Assembly: GCA_902526045.1 (NCBI GenBank)
Contig: CABZJI010000003.1
Location: 62,001-126,000 of the forward strand
DNA from: an uncultured SAR86 cluster bacterium
GTDB lineage: Bacteria > Pseudomonadota > Gammaproteobacteria > Magnimaribacterales > AG-339-G14
Direction: 5' to 3'
DNA length: 64,000 bases
Of this stretch, positions 58,768 to 64,000 are shown piece after piece. The notes beneath the pieces are model-generated. The model was not told the origin of the DNA, did not search any database, and saw only the letters and a list, made by a program, of their open reading frames with translations. How positions within the stretch are numbered: position 1 is the first letter of the stretch; each line of letters starts with the position of its first letter. The translations under genes were made by a program, and so were the position numbers.

Positions 58768-59970
58768 TTATATCAATTTATAGAGAATATCGGATAATTC
58801 GTTAGAAGATTGGTAAAGCTTCAAACCCTTATGAATTTTGTTATTAATATAAGAAAAACCAATTTTTTTATCTGTATCGCCATAAGCACAAGCACCGCCT
58901 ATACCTGCATGTCCAAAAGCAGTTTCAGATCTTCCTATTGGAGATAGTGGAGTATTAAGCAAATATCCCAGTCCAAATTTTATATCTCCAAAAAAAAGTA
59001 CTGTGTCCGGTCCAAAAGTATGTGGAGTTAAAGTTTGCTGAATGGATTCTTTTGACATTATTGTCTTACCATTTCTTGTTCCTCCATTAGATAAGATGCC
59101 ATAAAACTTTGCTAAAGCATTTGAATTACCGTGACCATTTCCAGCTGGAATTTCTGCTTTTCTCCAATCAGTAGAATTCATGTAATTCTGATCTTCGTTT
59201 GCTGCAGTGCTATCAAAAGCAATCATAAAGTCCCCTTTTTTATACCACCTCTTTATATTTTTTAGCGGTTGAGGAAGAAGTAACTCTGGGATCAAAGATA
59301 TGAAAATCTGAAATCCTCTCGAAGGTCCCATTGCATCAGAAATAGAAATTGTATCGGCACAATTTGGTAAATCTTCATCCTCTAAACCGATCTTGAAATT
59401 AAGATTTAGTGGATCAGCAATATTTTCCTTAAAGTAAGATCCTATGGTTTGACCTGTAACCCTTCTGAAAAGCTCGCCGTTTAAAAAACCGTAAGTCAAA
59501 GCATGGTATCCCTGACTAACACCAGGTTCATGAAATGGTTTCTGGTTTTCAAGAGCCTTTATGAAGGCTGACCAATCTTGCCATTGTGGATTTTCTAGTC
59601 TTTCCCTGAAACCAAACATTCCTGCTCTATGTGTTAAAAAATGTTTGATTAAGGTATTTTCTTTACCGTTGGTTCCGTACTCAGGCCAATATTTACTCAC
59701 CTTGTCATCCAATGATATCTTTCCTTGTTCAACTAAGTGCATCATGCAAGGAACAATAATTCCTTTAGTGACAGAGAAGACATTGCAAATGGTATCTTTG
59801 TCCCAAGGTATAGTTTTTTCTTTATCCTTAAATCCACCCCATAAATCCACTATCATTTCACCGTCTTTTTCAACGGCAAATGATGCCCCAGTTTCATAGC
59901 CTGAAACGAATAAAGAACGAAAATGATTCTCTAGTTCTTTAAAATCTGGATGACAGTATCCATTGATCAT
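58768..59970 (-). CDS. Beta-lactamase-fold serine hydrolase/esterase
   Basis: VFSVTKGIIVPCMM (SxxK), YHALTYGFLNGELFRRVTG (YxxxxxG), FGHAGIGG. Confidence 0.88.
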   Translation of the reverse strand: MINGYCHPDFKELENHFRSLFVSGYETGASFAVEKDGEMIVDLWGGFKDKEKTIPWDKDTICNVFSVTKGIIVPCMMHLVEQGKISLDDKVSKYWPEYGTNGKENTLIKHFLTHRAGMFGFRERLENPQWQDWSAFIKALENQKPFHEPGVSQGYHALTYGFLNGELFRRVTGQTIGSYFKENIADPLNLNFKIGLEDEDLPNCADTISISDAMGPSRGFQIFISLIPELLLPQPLKNIKRWYKKGDFMIAFDSTAANEDQNYMNSTDWRKAEIPAGNGHGNSNALAKFYGILSNGGTRNGKTIMSKESIQQTLTPHTFGPDTVLFFGDIKFGLGYLLNTPLSPIGRSETAFGHAGIGGACAYGDTDKKIGFSYINNKIHKGLKLYQSSNELSDILYKLI

Positions 59971-60848
59971 GATGACAGAACTTTTTTTAAAGAATCAACA
60001 AATTCCTTTGGTTTATCTAAAAATAAATGGTGCATTGCCCCAGGTATCATGTGTAATCTATCCTCAGATAAACCACTCACATACATGAAATAATTTAATG
60101 TTTCTTGAGTCATAAGTTGACTCAGCTGTCCATAGATAAGAGAAAGTTTACATTTTAGATTGGTTAAATTCTCATGTTGATCTGTATACGAATAAGTTTT
60201 CATAATGGTCGGATCCGATTTCAATTTCCATCCTTCATTTGTTTCTCTATAGGAAGTCTCTGCAACATATTTCAGGACAAAATCCAGTTCGCAAGGTTGG
60301 GGAGGCATGAGCCTGAATCTTTCAATTGCATCTTCTTTAGTGGGAGATGCAACTCCCAATCTAACAGTTGGTCGACGAGAAGCCATTTCTTTAGCTTTTT
60401 CAGGAGGAAGAACGATGGTTGAATCAACGAGGATAATTTCATCGCAAAGGTCTTTGTATTTGTTACCAAAGATCATGGAAACATGACCTCCCATACTATG
60501 AGCCACTATGATCGGTTTATCTAATTTTAAATTTTCTATAATGTCTTTTACTTCATCAGCGTATGTATCTTGAGAGTAAACCTCCCTATGTTCACTATCT
60601 CCCATACCACTGAAATCCATGGCAACAACAAAATAATCATTAGCAAATTCTGGAATGACATGATCCCACCAGTGCGTATGAGCATTAAAGCCATGTAAAA
60701 ATAGAAGGCACTTTTTATCACTTGAACCCCAAGTCCTAACATTTATTTTTACTCCAGAAGAATCTACTGATAATTGTTCTGAAGGATATTCAATATTATT
60801 TATGAACCAATCTGGCGCTTGGCCAAGAGGATTTTTTCCAATTAACAT
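59967..60848 (-). CDS. Alpha/beta hydrolase
   Basis: LLFLHGFNAHTHWWDHVIPEFA, VAHSMGGHVSMIFG, catalytic His in MHHLFLDKP. Confidence 0.9.
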   Translation of the reverse strand: MLIGKNPLGQAPDWFINNIEYPSEQLSVDSSGVKINVRTWGSSDKKCLLFLHGFNAHTHWWDHVIPEFANDYFVVAMDFSGMGDSEHREVYSQDTYADEVKDIIENLKLDKPIIVAHSMGGHVSMIFGNKYKDLCDEIILVDSTIVLPPEKAKEMASRRPTVRLGVASPTKEDAIERFRLMPPQPCELDFVLKYVAETSYRETNEGWKLKSDPTIMKTYSYTDQHENLTNLKCKLSLIYGQLSQLMTQETLNYFMYVSGLSEDRLHMIPGAMHHLFLDKPKEFVDSLKKVLSS

Positions 60849-60871
60849 GGCGCGATTATACGTAATATTGG

Positions 60872-61585
60872 TTATCTAAGTAAGGAATGAATATTACCTT
60901 GAAACTCTATTGACGGATTGATATTCACTCCGCCAGTAAGAGATTCTTCCAATACTTTTTCTAACATTCTAGAGGAACCGAATATTTCATAATTTAGTTC
61001 ATTGTCTATAACTATGTCGCCTGATAGAAGATCGGTATTTGGGAAAGTTATAAAATTGGCAATTAATTTGTTATTTTCACAGTTTATATTTGCTTCAACA
61101 GAAGTTTCATAAACTTCACCGAACAATTCCAAGTCATTGACCTGCGCATTAATTTTTCCTGAGGAAGAAATACATCTGTTTTTATCAAATCCTAACTTTA
61201 AATTTTCCGAAGAAAGAAGGATTTTCATAGGTAATTTTGATCCAAACTTATCACTATCAAATCTAAATTTTATGGAATTGAGACTAATCACCTCATTCAT
61301 AATTATCTCTGCTATTGAAATATCCCCTGTTAAATCAAGCCTTCCTCGATCTATTTTTATATTGAGTTTATTAAAACCAACAGAGGTATTAAGGTTCCCA
61401 ATTAAAGTATCGCCGTAAAATACTTCCTCAAATGTACCGCTCCAAATTGTTCCATTGATATTTCTATAAGAGATTTCTGGAAAAAGCTCATCAACCGTGG
61501 AGTAAGCAACCCTTAAGGGAAAAAATAAAAAAAGAAGTATAAAAAAAAGGAAAATTACTGAGATAAAAAAATATCTAAGACTCAT
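60872..61585 (-). CDS. gspN: Type II secretion system protein N (GspN-like)
   Basis: N-terminal TM, FPLRVAYSTVDELFPEISYRNINGTIWSG typical of GspN; follows gspM. Confidence 0.75.
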   Translation of the reverse strand: MSLRYFFISVIFLFFILLFLFFPLRVAYSTVDELFPEISYRNINGTIWSGTFEEVFYGDTLIGNLNTSVGFNKLNIKIDRGRLDLTGDISIAEIIMNEVISLNSIKFRFDSDKFGSKLPMKILLSSENLKLGFDKNRCISSSGKINAQVNDLELFGEVYETSVEANINCENNKLIANFITFPNTDLLSGDIVIDNELNYEIFGSSRMLEKVLEESLTGGVNINPSIEFQGNIHSLLR

Positions 61586-62031
61586 TAGATTTTAGATAAA
61601 TTTAATTGAGCAGACACCCTTCCGCCTGAAGATTTAGTAAGGCTAGTTTTATCCATGGAAACCCGATCTTGGATAGAGAAAAGCCAGTCATAAAGTCTCA
61701 TGAAATCAGCATCATTTATCCAAACTATTATTGACTGATCGTCTATAACCTGGGTTCTATCGATGTTAATTTTAAAATCACCAGAAGTATTGGTTATCAA
61801 AGAGGATATAGAAACATTATCTTGATTAACAAACCCTGGGAAAAAGTTAATTTTGTTAATCAATCTTTCTTCTGTAAGTGTTTTATTTCTCTCAATTTCA
61901 AGATTATTTGCTGTCTTTTGAATAAAATTCAAAAAGAAACTAAGAAAAATCAGAATCAGTAATGATGACGTCAAAATAAATATTACTTGTTGTTGTCGAG
62001 TTAAGGAATTTAGATAGCTAAAAACTTTCAA
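61585..62031 (-). CDS. gspM: Type II secretion system protein M (GspM-like)
   Basis: Short TM protein, LNSLTRQQQVIFILTSSLLILIFLSFF; VIVWINDADFMRLYDWLFSI-like C-terminal ferredoxin-like pattern; between gspL and gspN. Confidence 0.75.
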   Translation of the reverse strand: MKVFSYLNSLTRQQQVIFILTSSLLILIFLSFFLNFIQKTANNLEIERNKTLTEERLINKINFFPGFVNQDNVSISSLITNTSGDFKINIDRTQVIDDQSIIVWINDADFMRLYDWLFSIQDRVSMDKTSLTKSSGGRVSAQLNLSKI

Positions 62032-63139
62032 TTATGATTTCTCCTATAATGAAATTATTACTTCTATTAGATGTGCCTATTTGAGCGTAAATGCCCTCTC
62101 CTTCTAATTTAGCTATTATTCTTTCCAGATCGGCAAATGAATTTGCCTCAACTTCGAAAGCGGTTCTTTGTTGAGACAACACAAATGAATTTAAATTAGT
62201 TGAATTCAGTGAGGTAACAGCATTACTGACCGTAGAGATTAATTTCAGTTGGTCTTGATCATTATTCTGTCTCATCAATCGGTACTTAATTTCCTCAAAG
62301 TCAGTATCGTAATTCAAACTTGGAAATTTTTGGTTGAAAACTTGCTTCGACTTTTTTTGCGAGTTATCAATTTGAAAAGAATAGGACATAATTTCAATAA
62401 AGCTCAAACTAATAAAAAATATATAGATTGAAGCCAAAGCAATTAAAGGTTTTCTACTTTGCTTGAATAACTTAGCTATATCTAAACGTTTTTCATACTT
62501 TCCCTGCAAAAGATTAAAATATGAAAAGTCTATTGATCTAAAGCAGTAAATAATAAGATCTTCGTATGAGCTAAAGACTTTTGCTTGAATTTTTAAATCC
62601 ATATCAAGGGATATCTCTTCAACGCTAAAAACTTCCAATGGAGCATCTTTTAATTGGGCAAAAATACTTTCCTTACTAAAATTGAAAGTAGCCAAAGACA
62701 TCATCAATCTTATTTGGTTTCTCTTAGAGTGAACGTAAACAAAGTTTTCGAAGAAAATTAAAGTATTTACTTCAGAATCAAAACCATGAAATGGTGTTAA
62801 AAAATCAAGATTTTCTTGAAAAGCTAAATCTCTGACTGAATTGAGATATTCACTTGATGCAGCAAGAATTTCTTTTGTGTCTTTTGATTGAATCCACTCA
62901 TCTTCAAAATCATCTTCAATAAGCTCATCTTTTATCATAAAGGGAATAGCCTTTTTTAGCTGTGCATCAGATAAATCCGGAAGATTAAGATCAATGCTAT
63001 GGAACTCGTTAGACAGTAATATTCTTCCTGAAACTTTGTGATTTTCGGAATTAAACTTAACCGATTCAAAAGTATTATTATCTTGAAGAAAATAATAACT
63101 TTTATTTTGCTCAATAAGCTCTATCACCTTTTTCATCAC
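62018..63139 (-). CDS. gspL: Type II secretion system protein L (GspL-like)
   Basis: LPDLSDAQLKKAIPFMIKDELIEDDFEDE actin-like domain, single TM then periplasmic domain. Confidence 0.8.
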   Translation of the reverse strand: MMKKVIELIEQNKSYYFLQDNNTFESVKFNSENHKVSGRILLSNEFHSIDLNLPDLSDAQLKKAIPFMIKDELIEDDFEDEWIQSKDTKEILAASSEYLNSVRDLAFQENLDFLTPFHGFDSEVNTLIFFENFVYVHSKRNQIRLMMSLATFNFSKESIFAQLKDAPLEVFSVEEISLDMDLKIQAKVFSSYEDLIIYCFRSIDFSYFNLLQGKYEKRLDIAKLFKQSRKPLIALASIYIFFISLSFIEIMSYSFQIDNSQKKSKQVFNQKFPSLNYDTDFEEIKYRLMRQNNDQDQLKLISTVSNAVTSLNSTNLNSFVLSQQRTAFEVEANSFADLERIIAKLEGEGIYAQIGTSNRSNNFIIGEIIIESF

Positions 63140-63999
63140 AGATATTTTCCTATCTTTCTCATGTAAACTTTTGGCCCTGTCGAAGTTATTTCAATTTTTG
63201 AAATCAAATCATAAGTGTTAGATCCATTAGTAATTTCTACGTCTATCTCATAATAATTACTTTGAATTGATAACGATTCTCTAATGGAGCCTGATAAAGC
63301 CATCCCATCAAATTCAGGCATGTCAAAGAATTCCTTAGTTGATTTGAAGCCTCCAAAAGGTTTTGATAACAGCACATTTTGAGCTGAATAAAAATCTAAT
63401 TGATTTTCTGTTATAGCAATTATTAGATGAGGATATTTTGGAGACAAAGCATTTACATTGATGTTTAATTCTCTGGAAGGATGCACACATAGATAGGGTT
63501 TCAGTTGTTTGTATATCTCATCATTCATGCCATTAATGTTTCTAACTTCAGGCAGGTCAACAATCAATTGGTTTGTTGGTAGGTACGGATTCTTTTTGGC
63601 AGTGTAATTAACGTCTTCAGCTCCAAGAGTATCCTGCGGAGTGGAATTAGTGTCAATCCAATCAATCAATGAAGACACAATAATATCCATGTCGTATTCA
63701 GGAATCTCTAGGCTTATTCCAAGATTTTTTAATAGCTGTGAATTGATCCTACTTACTCTATCCTGAGTATTATTTATTTTCGAAACTAACGAATTAAGGT
63801 TGAAACAATTACTTTTATCGTAAAAATTTCCAAAAACTCGACCATTTTCTGTCTCAAAACTTAATGAGTTTTCAATTGATTCTGAGGCGCTGGCTAGGGC
63901 AATTTGAAGTCTATTTTGTTCAGGTTTTAAATATTCTTTACCAATCACTTCAAGACTTAATAAATCAAGATAAGCTTGAGAGAAAAAATTCTCGTAAAT
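63136..63999 (-). CDS. gspK: Type II secretion system minor pseudopilin K (GspK-like), 5' end beyond window
   Basis: FNLNSLVSKINN, SLIDWIDTNSTPQDTLGAEDVNYTAKKNPYLPTNQLIVDLPEVRNINGM; frame open to window end (IYENFFSQAYLDLLSLEVIGKEYL). Confidence 0.88.
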   Translation of the reverse strand: MYENFFSQAYLDLLSLEVIGKEYLKPEQNRLQIALASASESIENSLSFETENGRVFGNFYDKSNCFNLNSLVSKINNTQDRVSRINSQLLKNLGISLEIPEYDMDIIVSSLIDWIDTNSTPQDTLGAEDVNYTAKKNPYLPTNQLIVDLPEVRNINGMNDEIYKQLKPYLCVHPSRELNINVNALSPKYPHLIIAITENQLDFYSAQNVLLSKPFGGFKSTKEFFDMPEFDGMALSGSIRESLSIQSNYYEIDVEITNGSNTYDLISKIEITSTGPKVYMRKIGKYL

Positions 64000-64000
64000 A

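Noticed and set aside
1-64000. CRISPR array, tRNA/rRNA genes, prophage or transposon
   Set aside because: No regularly spaced repeats, no cloverleaf-like or rRNA-like stretches, no transposase/integrase/phage structural genes seen; a tRNAscan/Infernal run would be needed for a definitive negative.

Overview
AT-rich, densely packed bacterial chromosome segment. Gene content (TonB-dependent receptors, T2SS gspK-L-M-N, divergent rne/rluC, rpmF-fabG-acpP-fabF-mltG-tmk-holB, mlaA, nhaB) fits a marine gammaproteobacterium, possibly SAR86-like; that placement is inference, not a search result. I saw no rRNA, tRNA, CRISPR array, prophage or IS element. Most promising signals: (1) four paralogous secreted proteins of about 235 aa at 1.8-9.0 kb, each apparently two copies of a small alpha/beta module with a conserved 'TH' motif; (2) an Anbu proteasome-like peptidase divergent from ATP-grasp and alpha-E genes; (3) a voltage-gated channel of the bacterial Nav family with a Cav-like filter TYDDWAA; (4) a CHASE2 adenylate cyclase next to a cyclic-nucleotide-gated K+ channel; (5) an RNase E lacking the CPRC zinc-link; (6) methionyl-tRNA synthetase with its C-terminal tRNA-binding domain split off as an overlapping gene; (7) an FAD oxidoreductase whose only well-placed start codon is ATA; (8) a terminator hairpin embedded in an esterase signal-peptide region between TonB receptor genes; (9) a Ser-rich lipoprotein with a possible type-1 copper site. 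All family calls come from reading the translated sequences; no database search was run.
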